From Spiroplasma sp. NBRC 100390 (GTDB taxonomy: Bacteria; Bacillota_I; Bacilli_A; Mycoplasmatales; Mycoplasmataceae), in NCBI RefSeq assembly GCF_001886495.1, contig NZ_CP018022.1, positions 1,054,001 to 1,118,000 on the forward strand: DNA of 64,000 bases, given 5' to 3'. Below the pieces are notes generated by a model that saw nothing but the letters and a program-made list of their open reading frames with translations, was not told the DNA's origin and did not search any database. Position 1 is the stretch's first letter, and the number at the start of each line of letters is the position of its first letter. The translations under genes and the position numbers were made by a program. Positions 48,265 to 59,046 of the stretch are shown in pieces.

Positions 48265-48624
48265 TTAAAGATAACGTGGAAGATTATATCAACGACTTTT
48301 AATAATCGCGTTAGTAAAAATCCGATATCAATAAATACTAATAAATAACGTATGATTATTAAAATTAAAATTCTGATAAGTCTTTTCTGACATTTGGCTA
48401 AGCTTTCTTGCGTTATAGACAACAAACCATCTTTCACCACAAAGAAAAGCATAATCTGGAATTAATTCGGTTAAGTCAGGGGCTCCTCTTGTTGATTTTA
48501 ATTTTTTTTGTACACAAAAAATAAATAATTTATTATTTTGATTGTTTAATTTTCATCTTTTATGAAACGATTTAAAATTAAAACAACAGTCATCACACAT
48601 TGGACGTAAAACATCAGCACGCAT
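48265..48624 (-). CDS. Hypothetical protein with N-terminal Cys cluster (119 aa)
   Basis: Small soluble basic protein. It starts MRADVLRPMCDDCCFNFKSF; the Cys spacing (C10, C13, C14) plus one or two later Cys could bind a metal. Rich in Asn, Phe and Lys. TGA codons encode Trp. AGAAGGAGAG is 11 bases upstream of the ATG. Stands alone; no family recognised. Confidence 0.65.
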
Positions 48625-48782
48625 TTAAAAAATCTCTCCTTCTTTCTTTTCGATTGAGTAATAGAATTGGTTTATATTAATGATAAAAAATTTCATAAAT
48701 AAAAATAGAGTTTCTAGTTTTTTGCTAACTAAATTATAATGTATTTTTTATACTTTTAAATATATATAGCATTATATTTAAT

Positions 48783-48806
48783 AAAAAAAAGACAATAGTG
48801 TCTTTT
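48783..48806 (-). terminator. Terminator of the D-2-hydroxyacid dehydrogenase gene
   Basis: 8-bp stem AAAAGACA/TGTCTTTT, loop ATAG, with T's following on the minus strand. Confidence 0.75.
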
Positions 48807-48863
48807 ATCAAATAATTTAGTGAAACATTTTGCTTTTGTTGTAGTCTTCAAACTTATCTTAAA

Positions 48864-49868
48864 TTAGATTTTGTTTTTTGACTCACCATCTGTTAAAATT
48901 TCTTTTAAATTTTCATATGTTGTTTCAATCATATTTTTAACCGCTTCATCAGTATAAGAACCAATATGCGGAGTAATAATTACGCGAGGATATAATGTTA
49001 ATAGTTTGTTAGTAATATCATCGGGTGTTTTTTCACCGTTAAAATTTTTAAAGAAAACATTACCTTCATTTTCTAAAACATCTAATCCAACCCCTTTTAA
49101 ATGGTTTGACTTTACTGCTTCATAAACAGCTTCATTATCCACCAATTCTCCTCGTGCTGCATTAATTAAAACTGACCCCGGTTTCATTTTGGCCAAAAAT
49201 TCTTTATTAACTAAATGATGATTTTGGTCTCTAATATATGGGCAATGCAATGAAATTAAATCAGATTCTTTAATTAGTGTTTCTAAATCGGTATAAGTTA
49301 AAATTGCTTTTGCTGCATCAGTTTCATAAATATCATGGCCTAAAACTTTTGCTCCCATGCCATGCCATGCTTTTGCTGCTTCAAAACCAATACGACCTGT
49401 CCCAATAATTCCAATTGTTGAATTACGAATTTCTTTTGCAAACATAAAATCATCAACTTTAAAATTAGTATTTTTTTCATTATCTGCCATATAAAATAAA
49501 TTTCGTAACAACGCATTTCCCATCGCAACCGCTAATTCACTCACGGCATTAGGTGAATAACCTGGAACATAAGCCATTTTAAAACCTAATTCATGGGCTT
49601 TTGTCAAATCAATGTGATTATATCCAACAGTTCTTGTTAATAAATATTTAACACCGTATTCTTTCATTTTTAATAAGTTTTCTTCATAACAATCACAATT
49701 AGCTCGAACCATAACAGCATCATGCCCTTTGGCGGTTGCAATATTATTTTTTGTTAAATATTCTTCAATTAAAGTTAACTCATAACCATATTTTTCATTT
49801 AATTGTTCGAAAAATGGTCGTTCAGTTTTACGAACGCCATAACAAACCATTTTAATTTTTGTACTCAT
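48864..49868 (-). CDS. D-2-hydroxyacid dehydrogenase (probable D-lactate dehydrogenase)
   Basis: NADH-dependent reductase, 334 residues. Rossmann motif GTGRIGFEAA (after STIGII), substrate-binding Arg in NAARGELVD, Glu in LDVLENEG and the catalytic His in TPHIGSYTDEA are all present, in the arrangement of D-lactate dehydrogenases (LdhA/VanH type). It would reduce pyruvate to D-lactate and regenerate NAD+. It is downstream of an AEC transporter with 12 bases between, a setting consistent with export of the product. RBS AGGAGG. Confidence 0.92.
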   Translation of the reverse strand: MSTKIKMVCYGVRKTERPFFEQLNEKYGYELTLIEEYLTKNNIATAKGHDAVMVRANCDCYEENLLKMKEYGVKYLLTRTVGYNHIDLTKAHELGFKMAYVPGYSPNAVSELAVAMGNALLRNLFYMADNEKNTNFKVDDFMFAKEIRNSTIGIIGTGRIGFEAAKAWHGMGAKVLGHDIYETDAAKAILTYTDLETLIKESDLISLHCPYIRDQNHHLVNKEFLAKMKPGSVLINAARGELVDNEAVYEAVKSNHLKGVGLDVLENEGNVFFKNFNGEKTPDDITNKLLTLYPRVIITPHIGSYTDEAVKNMIETTYENLKEILTDGESKNKI

Positions 49869-49880
49869 TACTATTTCCTC

Positions 49881-51095
49881 CTAATATGTAAATAATGAAG
49901 TGGCACCAATTGCTGTTGTAATAATTACTCAGAATGGTAACGAAATAATTGAAAATAAAGTTGAAACTAATGTTAAGTTACTTGTTAACATTGGTTGTTT
50001 ATTATAACCAATTGAATATGCAACAATCACCGAAGCTGGCGGTGCTGCTAACATAATAACAATTACAGCTAATCCAATTGAATCTAATTTTCATGCGCCA
50101 GTTTGTTTCCCAATCACAGCAAAGATGACAGCTAATACTAACCCCACAACTGGTGCTAAAACAACTTTCATCATCATTCCATACCACACTTTTTTGTCTT
50201 GCATCGCTTCACGAATTTTTCCTTTCGCTAATGTCATTCCAATTGCTAATCACGCTAATGGGGTACAAACTCCTTCTAATGTTTTTGTTATTTTAAATAG
50301 TGGTGGAAAAGAATTATCTAATCGTAATGGTGAAAAAAACTTTCCACTACCAATAGTATTTTGATCAGGAACAACCGCAATCCCCGGAATCAACTGCGTT
50401 ACTCAAAAGATAAATCCAATAATTGTTGCAATTAAAATTGGATTAAGAAAGATTTGTTTTAAGTTTGCTTTAACCGTTGCCATTTTTTTAGCCCGCATTT
50501 CAGTTTTTACTTGGGCATAACCAGTTGGATCTACTTTTGCATCAACAACTGTTTCTACCGCTGTTTGCCCAACTGGTGCTAATTGGCCTACTACTGGTTT
50601 ACTCATTACAATAAACCCTAATGAATATAAAAATACTCGATAAGGAATATTAAAGACGTTAGCTGGTAACGCTGCTTTACCTGCTCCGAATAAAGCAGTC
50701 ACAACCGGAATTCCAAAGAAAGTAGTTGAAGCAAAAACAGTACACATTGCTAAAGTATCTCTAACATCCTGGTCATATTTAATATAAAAGTATTTTGCAA
50801 CAATTCCTAAAATAATATAGAATAAAAATCCAACTAATAAAATTGCTGCTTGTGTTTTAACTTGCTCAATAGTTGTATCGGCCATAAAACCATCAAATGC
50901 TAAACACGGTAACCCAACAACCATTACAATTTTAATTAAAACTGCTTCTCAGTCTTTCTTAAAGGTTCCCCGTTTTGTTAAAAATCAACCCAAAAAAATC
51001 ACAAACATTGTTGCAATAATTGCACTTCAAAATCCCCATGCTTTTAAAGTATCAACAACTGCTTTTCCAACATCCGCTTGTAAATATAAATGCAT
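49881..51095 (-). CDS. AEC-family transporter
   Basis: 404-residue polytopic permease with about 10 hydrophobic helices in two halves joined by a soluble loop (about residues 180-215, Lys/Val-rich). Typical AEC features: VVGLPCLAFDG, ASTTFFGIPVV in helix 4-5, and GMTLAKG / AAPPASV in the second half. AEC members include malate/lactate permeases (MleP) of lactic bacteria. Being co-transcribed with the D-2-hydroxyacid dehydrogenase suggests a role in organic-acid export. The start at 51095 lies 9 bases after GGAGACG. Confidence 0.88.
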
Positions 51096-51202
51096 TAATT
51101 TGCGTCTCCTCTCATTTTTTCTAAATAATGTACTTTTGTACTACTAATATTATATCCCCAATTACAATATCATACAATAATTGTGGAAAATTTTGACAAA
51201 TT

Positions 51203-51228
51203 AAAAAAACTAACTATTGTTAGTTTCT
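51203..51228 (-). terminator. Terminator of rplK-rplA
   Basis: 8-bp stem AAACTAAC/GTTAGTTT, loop TATT, followed by a T-run on the minus strand, 10 bases after the rplA stop. Confidence 0.8.
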
Positions 51229-51235
51229 TAAAATC

Positions 51236-51922
51236 CTATAATTCAATTAAAACTTTAATTCCTGGCCCCATTGTTGTTGTAACAGCAATATTTTTAATAT
51301 ATGCTCCTTTAACAGCAGCTGGTTTTGCCTTACGAATTGTCTCATAAATTACATCATAATTAGCTTTTAAATCTTCTGCTTTGAACGATGCTTTTCCAAT
51401 TATTGAATGAATATTTCCATTTTTATCAACACGATATTCAACTTTTCCTTTTTTAACATCATCAATCGCTTTTGTAACATCTGGTGTAACAGTTCCTGTT
51501 TTAGGGTTTGGCATTAGACCTTTTGGTCCTAATAATTTCCCAATTTTTCCTAATTCAGCCATGATATCTGGTGTTGCAATAATTACATCATAATCAAATC
51601 AACTTTCTTTTTGAATTTTATCAATTAAATCTTTCCCCCCAACAAAATCTGCTCCAGCTGCTTTTGCATCAGCTTCCTTGCTATTTGTTAAGACTAAAAT
51701 TCGTTGTGTTTTTCCAGTTCCTTTTGGTAAAACAACCGCTCCCCTAATTTGTTGGTCAGCATGACGAGGATCAACATTTAAATTAAACGCAACTTCTACT
51801 GTTGAATCAAATTTTGTTGTAGCCGTTTTCTTTGCCAATTCAATTGCTTCATTAATTGGATAAACCTTGTTTTTTTCAACTAATTCAACAGCTTTATTGT
51901 ATTTTTTCCCAAATTTTGCCAT
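51236..51922 (-). CDS. rplA: Ribosomal protein L1
   Basis: L1 stalk protein of the 50S subunit and probable translational repressor of its own operon; 228 residues. Conserved [17 protein letters not shown] near residue 45, [23 protein letters not shown] in the RNA-binding region and TTMGPGIKV at the end. Two bases after rplK; TGA Trp at ESWFDY. Confidence 0.97.
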
Positions 51923-51924
51923 CG

Positions 51925-52359
51925 TTAGTTTTTCTCCTTCTTACTTGGCATACCTTCAACAACAATTCCCATATTCCGAGCAGTTCCCTCAATAATATGC
52001 ATTGCTGCTTCAACATCATTTGCGTTTAAGTCAACCAACTTATATTCTGCAATTTTACGGACTTCATCCGCTGAAATAGTTGCAACTTTTTCATCCTTTG
52101 CTTTTGCTGATCCTTTTTGAACTTTAGCAGCTTTCTTTAATAAGATTGCTGCGGGAGTAGTTTTTAATTCAAATTTAAATGATTTATCATCAAATGCTGT
52201 AATCACAACTGGGACAACATCACCCATACGGTCTTTTGTTGCATCGTTAAACTGGGTACAAAACTGCGGCATGTTAATTCCTAATGAAGCTAACTCTGGT
52301 CCTGGTTTTGCTTGCCCAGCTTGAAATTCTAATTTTGCAATTCTAGTAATCTTTGCCAC
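51925..52359 (-). CDS. rplK: Ribosomal protein L11
   Basis: GTPase-center protein of the 50S subunit; 144 residues. Conserved [29 protein letters not shown] near the start, [12 protein letters not shown] and [13 protein letters not shown]. Start is GTG at 52359, preceded by AAAGGAGGAAATTGCTC; the upstream ATG at 52431 would add 24 unrelated residues. First gene of the rplK-rplA pair. Confidence 0.97.
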   Translation of the reverse strand: MAKITRIAKLEFQAGQAKPGPELASLGINMPQFCTQFNDATKDRMGDVVPVVITAFDDKSFKFELKTTPAAILLKKAAKVQKGSAKAKDEKVATISADEVRKIAEYKLVDLNANDVEAAMHIIEGTARNMGIVVEGMPSKKEKN

Positions 52360-52397
52360 GAGCAATTTCCTCCTTTTGAATTCTCGCTGTGGTCCAA

Positions 52398-52450
52398 ACG
52401 TAATGTTAACATTACTACCACATTTAAGCATGTTCTACCAAGTAGAACAA
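52398..52450 (-). promoter_or_regulatory. Two palindromes in the rplK leader
   Basis: GTAATGTTAACATTAC and GTTCTAC-CAA-GTAGAAC lie in tandem 40-90 bases upstream of rplK; no T-run follows. They may be RNA hairpins used for L1 autoregulation or an operator. Confidence 0.4.
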
Positions 52451-52518
52451 ATGCCTAATTAATTATAACAATAAGTTAACAAAAAGCAACTTTATTTTAA
52501 CTTGCATTTTTATTTGTT

Positions 52519-52680
52519 GGAATAAAGTAAGTGTTTGCTGGAAAAATCCAGTAAATTAGACATAAATTTAATAAAGTTAACAAAACTAAATTTATTCCGT
52601 CTTTTTTATTGCAAAAGTACATATACATAAATCTTGGGTTTAGTTGAGTTAGGCCTCTTTTTAAAATAAGTTTACTTAAT
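52519..52680 (-). repeat. Inverted repeat, left arm (162 bp)
   Basis: Reverse complement matches 55219-55380 along its whole 162 bases with about five mismatches that I could count. The arms face each other across the tandem-repeat lipoprotein gene. Confidence 0.9.
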
Positions 52681-52689
52681 AAAATTGTT

Positions 52690-52980
52690 AAAACAAAAAA
52701 TTGATGATTTAAATAATCAAATTTATAAATAAAATAAATGAAAATTAAAAATTACATAAATTGTATAACATAGCAAGATTTGATAAAACTTTAGAGTTTT
52801 AAATGGAGTAATTTGATATATTATTTCATTTTTTTAACATTAATAATATAATTAAGCATTTTCAAAATTTATTTTTTTGTTATAATATGCATAAGTACTA
52901 ACCTTGAATTAATTATTACTTTTCTAAGTATGAAACGTCACATGAAATATTTAAAAATAATAACAATTTAAAAACCAAAA
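52690..52980. other. Upstream region of the repeat lipoprotein gene
   Basis: A/T-rich, with no coding frame. TATAAT at 52881-52886 is the best candidate -10 box for the gene at 53008. Confidence 0.45.
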
Positions 52981-53007
52981 AGATAAAATAAAGAAGGAGA
53001 AATAATA

Positions 53008-55014
53008 ATGAAAAAAATATTTAGTATTTTTAGCGCAATTATTTTAATCAGTTCATCAAGTGGTAGTATCTATGCTTGTAAAAAAGCACAACAAAATGAA
53101 CAAGAAATTGAAATTTTAAAAGAAAAAATCAAATGAACTGATATTACAATTGAATTAGAAAATCCCAACCAATTAACAGCCGCTGATGTTACAACAACCA
53201 TAAATAAAATAAAAGACCAAATCCTAACAGATTTAAAAAACAATGCTAAATTTAAAACGGTTACCCTTAAAGATTTTGATGTTAAAAACCCAGAAAACAC
53301 AATTAAAGCAGGAACTAACTTAGCATCACAACAATCAATATCATTCTCAATTACTATGAAAAATAATTTTACCGGAACACTTGAAAATCAAACAATTAAA
53401 ATACTTGGTACAAAAAAACCAACAATCAATGATAAAAAAAGTGATATTTCACAAGAAAAAATCGAGTGAACTGATATTACCATTGAATTAGAAAATCCCA
53501 ACCAATTAACAGCCGCTGATGTTACAACAACCATAAATAAAATAAAAGACCAAATCCTAACAGATTTAAAAAACAATGCTAAATTTAAAACGGTTACCCT
53601 TAAAGATTTTGATGTTAAAAACCCAGAAAACACAATTAAAACAGGAACTAACTTAGCATCACAACAATCAATATCATTCTCAATTACTATGAAAAATAAT
53701 TTTACCGGAACACTTGAAAATCAAACAATTAAAATACTTGGTACAAAAAAACCAACAATCAATGATAAAAAAAGTGATATTTCACAAGAAAAAATCGAGT
53801 GAACTGATATTACCATTGAATTAGAAAATCCCAACCAATTAACGGCCACTGATGTTACAACAGCCATAAATAAAATAAACGACCAAATCCTAACAGATTT
53901 AAAAAATAATGCTAAATTTAAAACGGTTACCCTTAAAGATTTTGATGTTAAAAACCCAGAAAACACAATTAAAGCAGGAACTAACTTAGCATCACAACAA
54001 TCAATATCATTCTCAATTACTATGAAAAATAATTTTACCGGAACACTTGAAAATCAAACAATTAAAATACTTGGTACAAAAAAACCAACAATGGATGATG
54101 AAAAAATTGATATTTCAAATGAAACAATTAAATGAGGAGATGTCGTATTAAATTTAATTGATCCAAAAGATTTAAGTAGTTCTGATGTCCAATATGCAAT
54201 AAAAAAAGTAACTGAACGAATCTTAAATGATTTATGAGAAACTGATCTTTTTAAAGAAATTATTCCAAAAGATTTACATATTGAAGGTTTAGAAAACATG
54301 ATAAGTGAAGGAGCCGACCTATCATCTCAAAGCAAAATAATTTTCTCAATTACAGTAGATAATAAGAAATTTACTGGAAAATTAGATAATCAAGCAATTA
54401 AAATATCTACTAAAAAAGCACAAAAAGTTGATATTTCAAAAGAAATAATTCAATGAACTGATGTTATATTAACATTAGTAAATCCTAATAATCTATCCGC
54501 AGAAGATGTTGAAGAAGGGATTATAACAATTAAAAATCAAATTTGAACTGATTTGCAAAAAAATAAAAAATTTGTCGACATTGTTTTAGATGATGATTTT
54601 GATATCATTGGATTAAGTTTTATTATTAAAGAACATTCAAATTTGTTGGCAAGTCAACCAATAACATTTGCCATTACAGCATTAGGAGATAATTTTACTG
54701 GAAAATTAGATAATCAGATAATTAAATCAATCACAGGAGTTCAAATTGAAGAGCAACCTTTAGTAAAAGTCATTAAAGAGACTTCAATAAAAAAAATAAA
54801 ATATCGATATTATGATGAATCTCAAGCAATAGAAATTATAAAAGGAATAAAAAAAGAAAACCCGACTTTATATTCTTCTAAAATTAGTATTAAAAAAATT
54901 AGTAAAAATATAATATTTAAGTCAGGAACAGCAATTGCTTACACAAATGATAAGGATATTTATACTGGTGAAGAAATAAAAGTAAAATTTACTTTCTATT
55001 ATTTATTTGGATAA
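53008..55014 (+). CDS. Lipoprotein made of tandem 111-residue repeats (668 aa)
   Basis: Surface lipoprotein: signal MKKIFSIFSAIILISSSSGS and lipobox IYAC (Cys 24). Then five tandem domains. Units 1-3 (53122-54120) are nearly identical, exactly 333 bp each; units 4 and 5 (54121-54441, about 54442-54770) are diverged. Each starts with EKIEWTDITIELENPN and ends with FTGTLENQTIKILG, as expected of an Ig-like beta-sandwich. A separate C-terminal domain (about 90 residues) follows. TGA codes the Trp at the start of every unit. RBS AAGAAGGAG. It is on the plus strand, against the trend, and lies inside a 162-bp inverted-repeat pair. Adhesin or shield functions are inference. Confidence 0.85.
53122..54120 (+). 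repeat. Three near-identical 333-bp direct repeats
   Basis: Unit starts at 53122, 53455 and 53788, period exactly 333 (111 codons). Differences between units are single bases. Such long identity allows unit gain or loss by recombination without shifting the frame. Confidence 0.93.
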
Positions 55015-55036
55015 ATTTAATATTATTTAAGCATTC

Positions 55037-55068
55037 TAAAAAACCAACATCAGAAAAGTTGGTTTTTT
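55037..55068 (+). terminator. Terminator of the repeat lipoprotein gene
   Basis: AAAAAACCAAC/GTTGGTTTTTT stem, loop ATCAGAAAA, followed by T's, about 25 bases after the stop. Confidence 0.8.
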
Positions 55069-55157
55069 ATTTTAATATTTTTTTCTTATTGATTTATCAC
55101 ATATCAATTCACAAGATATTACTTTCTTTTCCATATTAAATTAACCTCTTTTTTAAA

Positions 55158-55192
55158 GTTTACACATATACATAAATCTTGAGTTTAATCAA
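55158..55192 (-). repeat. Fragment of the inverted-repeat element
   Basis: ACATATACATAAATCTTGAGTTTA lies in the orientation of the left arm, 60 bases before the right arm begins, so it pairs with 55255-55280 and could form a stem. Confidence 0.6.
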
Positions 55193-55218
55193 AGTTAAAA
55201 ATTATTAATTTAAGTTGT

Positions 55219-55380
55219 ATTAAGTAAACTTATTTTAGAAAGAGGCCTAACTCAACTAAACCCAAGATTTATGTATATGTACTTTTGCAACAAAAAAGAC
55301 GGAATAAATTCAGTCTTGTTAACTTTATTAAATTTATGTCTAATTTACTGGATTTTTCCAGCAAACACTTATTTTATTCC
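55219..55380 (+). repeat. Inverted repeat, right arm (162 bp)
   Basis: Counterpart of 52519-52680. It contains AACCCAAGATTTATGTATATG, GTACTTTTGCAACAAAAAAG and a GGAATAAA...TTTATTCC end. It ends in a T-rich tail, TTCCGTCTTTTT. Confidence 0.9.
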
Positions 55381-55458
55381 GTCTTTTTATTTAAGTATTG
55401 TCTATCATTAATTAAAAAAACAAAAGAATCTCAACGGCTCTTTTGTTTTAGTATAATG

Positions 55459-57072
55459 TTATCTTGTTTTTGGATAAACATAATCTGATGGCTTAAAAGC
55501 AATTCCATATATGTTCACTGGTCATGGCGTATAGTAGATGTTATTAGTTGTTGCATTAACCCCAAAATTAAACCGCAAACTATAGTTTCTACTTGCATAA
55601 ATGCTCAATGATCTATCACTCCCAATTACAGGAACCAAATCAGCAACTTCGGTTGTTACTCAGAACTTATCAATATCAGGTAAAATTTGATTTTTTGGAT
55701 CATTTTTAAACTTATTTAATAGAATTCGTCAAATTTTACGATGCGATAATCCTTCATCTTTAACTTGTTTTTCTAAACCATTTCAAAAATCAACATCTAA
55801 AAACAAAGCTCCTTCTTTTCAAACTTTAATATCCCAAGTAATTTTATAATATTTATAAAAGGTACTAATGATGCGCCCAAAATTCTTAATCTTTTCAATC
55901 ATTCCATCACGAGTAATCCCAACACTTAAATAAAATGGTTTACCATTATTTAATACAACACCAGATAATGGCACTCCTGCTACTAAAATTTTTGCTAAGT
56001 TAATTTTAAATTGTCCTAACTGTAATTTTGAACCAGATGTACTTGTTAAAATATTTAATTTTTCCCCATAATATTCCAAAAAGTTTTCTGGTGTTAATTT
56101 TTCAGGAGCATAACCAGTATTAACCCACGTATATTTTTCATCATCAGGAATAACTGGTGTAACACCATTTGTATCTGGATTAATAATTGAATTTAATAAA
56201 ACCAAAATTTGTTCATCCTTGGCGTAAGTAATACTATTTCGAATCTCACCAAGTTCATTGTCTGCTTGTAATGCGGCATTTAATTCCTTTTGAACAATTG
56301 CATCTAACATAGTATGGTCAAAAGCATAATTTAAATCAAAATTATCATAAATGCTTCGAAAAGCAGGATTTTGATCGACAATAATGTCCTTAGCCATTGA
56401 ATTAAAAAATTTAACAATTGCTTTTGAAACAGCTCCCGTTACAGCTGCTAAAATTTTTTCCATTTTTACTTTGTCATTTGTAATAGTATACTGAATTAAG
56501 AAAGGAACTCGTGTTTCTAATGTTTTAAACTGTATTTTAACTTCTAACCTAAAATCTAACCGAACTCCTTTTAAATTGTTAACATCAATATTTACTAAAG
56601 AGCCCAATTTACCAATATCAATATAATTTAACATAAATTTATAATCTTTTGCATCAGTGCTTAAAGGCAATGTATCAATATAATAATTTGAATATTGATC
56701 AGCAATCTCACGATTAACATTGTCAAATACAGCGCTAAAACCATTTACTAATGCTTGCAATGCTTTCCCAATATTGGTATCATTTAATTTTAATTCCTGC
56801 TGTGTGTTATTACTAGTAACCATTGTAAATAACTTTTCAAACTCCTCAGTTGAATAGTCATGAACATCAACTAGTGTTTTTTCCATTGCATATGTTTGAA
56901 AAACACTACTAACTTTTTTACTAATTTCATTTAAGATTTTTAAATCTCCTTGATAATCAATATTGTTATTCTCATCTTCCTTAGTTTTTGGTTTTACAAC
57001 ACAACTAATAATTATGCTTGGGCTAATAACACTAAAATTAAAAATTCCGAGCATCACTAATAATTTTTTCAT
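55459..57072 (-). CDS. Paralogous lipoprotein A (537 aa), probable MOLPALP type
   Basis: Signal MKKLLVMLGIFNFSVISPSI with lipobox IISC (Cys 23) then a long soluble domain: DYQGDLKILNEISKKVSSVF, NRYxNY-type block DQYSNYYIDTLPL, ELKLNDTNIGKAL, and a C-terminal beta-rich part with KPSDYVYPK. Nearly identical to B and C over most of its length, most diverged near the signal peptide. RBS AAAAGGAG. Its promoter has an 18-base homopolymer between -35 and -10, so expression may be phase-variable. TGA Trp residues are needed from 55819 on. Function unknown; surface exposure is inferred. Confidence 0.87.
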
Positions 57073-57117
57073 AATGTTTTCTCCTTTTAAAATATTTTGT
57101 GTTAAATATTTGTAATA

Positions 57118-57144
57118 ATTATAAAAAAAAAAAAAAAAAAGCAA
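57118..57144 (-). promoter_or_regulatory. Poly-T-spacer promoter of lipoprotein A
   Basis: On the minus strand TTGC, then T18 (57140-57123), then TATAAT (57118-57123). With TTGCTT taken as -35 the spacer is 15 bases. Confidence 0.65.
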
Positions 57145-57166
57145 GTGTTGACAAAAGTAACACTTG
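57142..57166 (-). promoter_or_regulatory. Inverted repeat CAAGTGTT-N9-AACACTTG upstream of lipoprotein A
   Basis: An 8-bp inverted repeat with 9-base spacing immediately upstream of the poly-T promoter; the same pair with the same spacing precedes lipoprotein B. Confidence 0.5.
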
Positions 57167-57352
57167 GGTTTGGCCCTCGGGCATATATCCCAAAATTGGA
57201 ATAAAATAAAGATAAAATTTGATTTTAGAAGATCCAATGTCTAAATAAACATATATAATTATCAATTTAGCATCCTTGGGCAAAATGATATATCTTATTT
57301 GCTACTATCTCATGTATTTGCCATAATGAATGAAATTGTTCAAAATATAATT

Positions 57353-58963
57353 TTAAACTGCTTTCGGATAAACATAATCTGATGGTTTAAAAGCAATTCC
57401 ATATATATTTACTGGTCATGGTGTATAGTAGATGTTATTAGTTGTTGCATTAACCCCAAAATTAAACCGCAAACTATAGTTTCTATTTGCATAAATGCTC
57501 AATGACCTATCACTCCCAATTACAGGAACCAAATCAGCAATTTCGGTTGTTATTCAAAACTTGTCAATATCAGGTAGGCCTTTATTTTGTGGATCATTTT
57601 TAAACTTATTTAATAGAATTCGTCAAATTTTACGATGCGATAATCCTTCATCTTTAACTTGTTTTTCTAAACCATTTCAAAAATCAACATCTAAAAACAA
57701 AGCTCCTTCTTTTCAAACTTTAATATCCCAAGTGATTTTATAATATTGATAAAAAGTACTAATAATACGTCCAAAATTCTTAATCTTTTCAATCATTCCA
57801 TCACGAGTAATCCCAACACTTAAATAAAATGGTCGACCCTGATTTAAAATAACACCAGATAAAGGTACTCCTGCCACCAAAATTTTTGCTAAGTTAATTC
57901 GAAACTGACCCAATTGTAATTTTGAATCAGATGTACTTGTTAAAATACTTAGCTTTTCCCCATAATATTCTAAAAAGTTTTCCGGTGTTAACTTTTCAGG
58001 AGCATAACCAGTATTAACCCACGTATATGTTTCATCATCAGGAATAACTGGGGTAACACCATTTGTATCTGGATTAATAATTGAATTTAATAAAACCAAA
58101 ATTTGTTCATCTTTAGCATAGGTAATACTATTTCGAATCTCACCAAGCTCATTATCAGCATGCAATGCGGCATCTAATTCTCTTTGAACAATTGCATCTA
58201 ACATACTATGGTCTGATGCATAATTTAAATCGAAATTATTATAAATACTTTGAAAAGCGGAATTTTGATCAACAATAATATTTTCTTCCATTGAATTAAA
58301 AAACTTAACAATTGCTTTTGAAACAGCTCCTGTTACAGCTGTTAAAATTTCTTCCATTTTTGCTTTATCATTTGTAATGATATACTGAATTAAAAAAGGA
58401 ACTCGTGTTTCTAATGTTTTAAACTGTATTTTAACTTCTACTCTAAAATCTAACCGGACGCCTTTTAAATTATTAACATCAACATTTACTAGAGAGCCCA
58501 ATTTAGTAACATCAATGTAGTTTAACATAAATTGATAATCTTTTTCATCAACTTTTAAAGGCATTGTATTAATATAATAATTTGAATATTGGTTAGCAAC
58601 ATCACGATTAACATTGTTAAAAACGGCCATAAAACCATTCACTAACGCATTCAATGCTGCAGCAATATTTTTATCATCTAACTTTAACTCCTCTTGTGTC
58701 TTGTTACTAGTCATCATTGTAAATAACTTTTCAAACTCTTGAATTGAATAATCATTAATATCAATTAATGTTTTTTCTATTGCATATTTTTGTAACATTG
58801 TACTAATTTTTTTAGTAATTTCATTTAAAATTCTTAAATCCCCTTGATAATCAATACCATTATCAATTTGACTAATAATTGGTTTTATAACACAACTGGT
58901 CAACAAGTTTGGACTAACAACACTAACATCAAAAACTCCTAGTATCACTAATAATTTTTTCAT
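57353..58963 (-). CDS. Paralogous lipoprotein B (536 aa), probable MOLPALP type
   Basis: Signal MKKLLVILGVFDVSVVSPNL with lipobox LTSC (Cys 23). The same domain plan as A and C. It differs from A mainly in N-terminal half substitutions (e.g. IEKTLIDINDYSIQEF) and in the last residues (YPKAV). RBS AAAGGAGAAAAA. The promoter spacer has only T6, so the -35 and -10 elements are too close; it is predicted to be silent in this isolate. The coding frame itself is intact (TGA as Trp). Confidence 0.87.
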
Positions 58964-59008
58964 AATGTTTTTCTCCTTTATAATATCTTGGACTGAATAT
59001 TTCCAATA

Positions 59009-59046
59009 ATTATTAAAAAAGCAAGTGTTAAAATAAATAACACTTG
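59009..59046 (-). promoter_or_regulatory. Shortened poly-T promoter region of lipoprotein B
   Basis: TTGC followed by only T6 (59020-59015) and then AATAAT; the 8-bp inverted repeat CAAGTGTT-N9-AACACTTG (59022-59046) is intact. Aligns with the A promoter except for twelve missing T's. Confidence 0.6.

Noticed and set aside
53122-54120. Repeats considered as CRISPR or IS copies
   Set aside because: 333-bp units are in-frame coding repeats of one protein; there are no spacers and no cas genes.
52500-55400. Integrated plectrovirus or intact insertion sequence
   Set aside because: No transposase or phage structural gene lies between the inverted repeats; only a lipoprotein gene is present.
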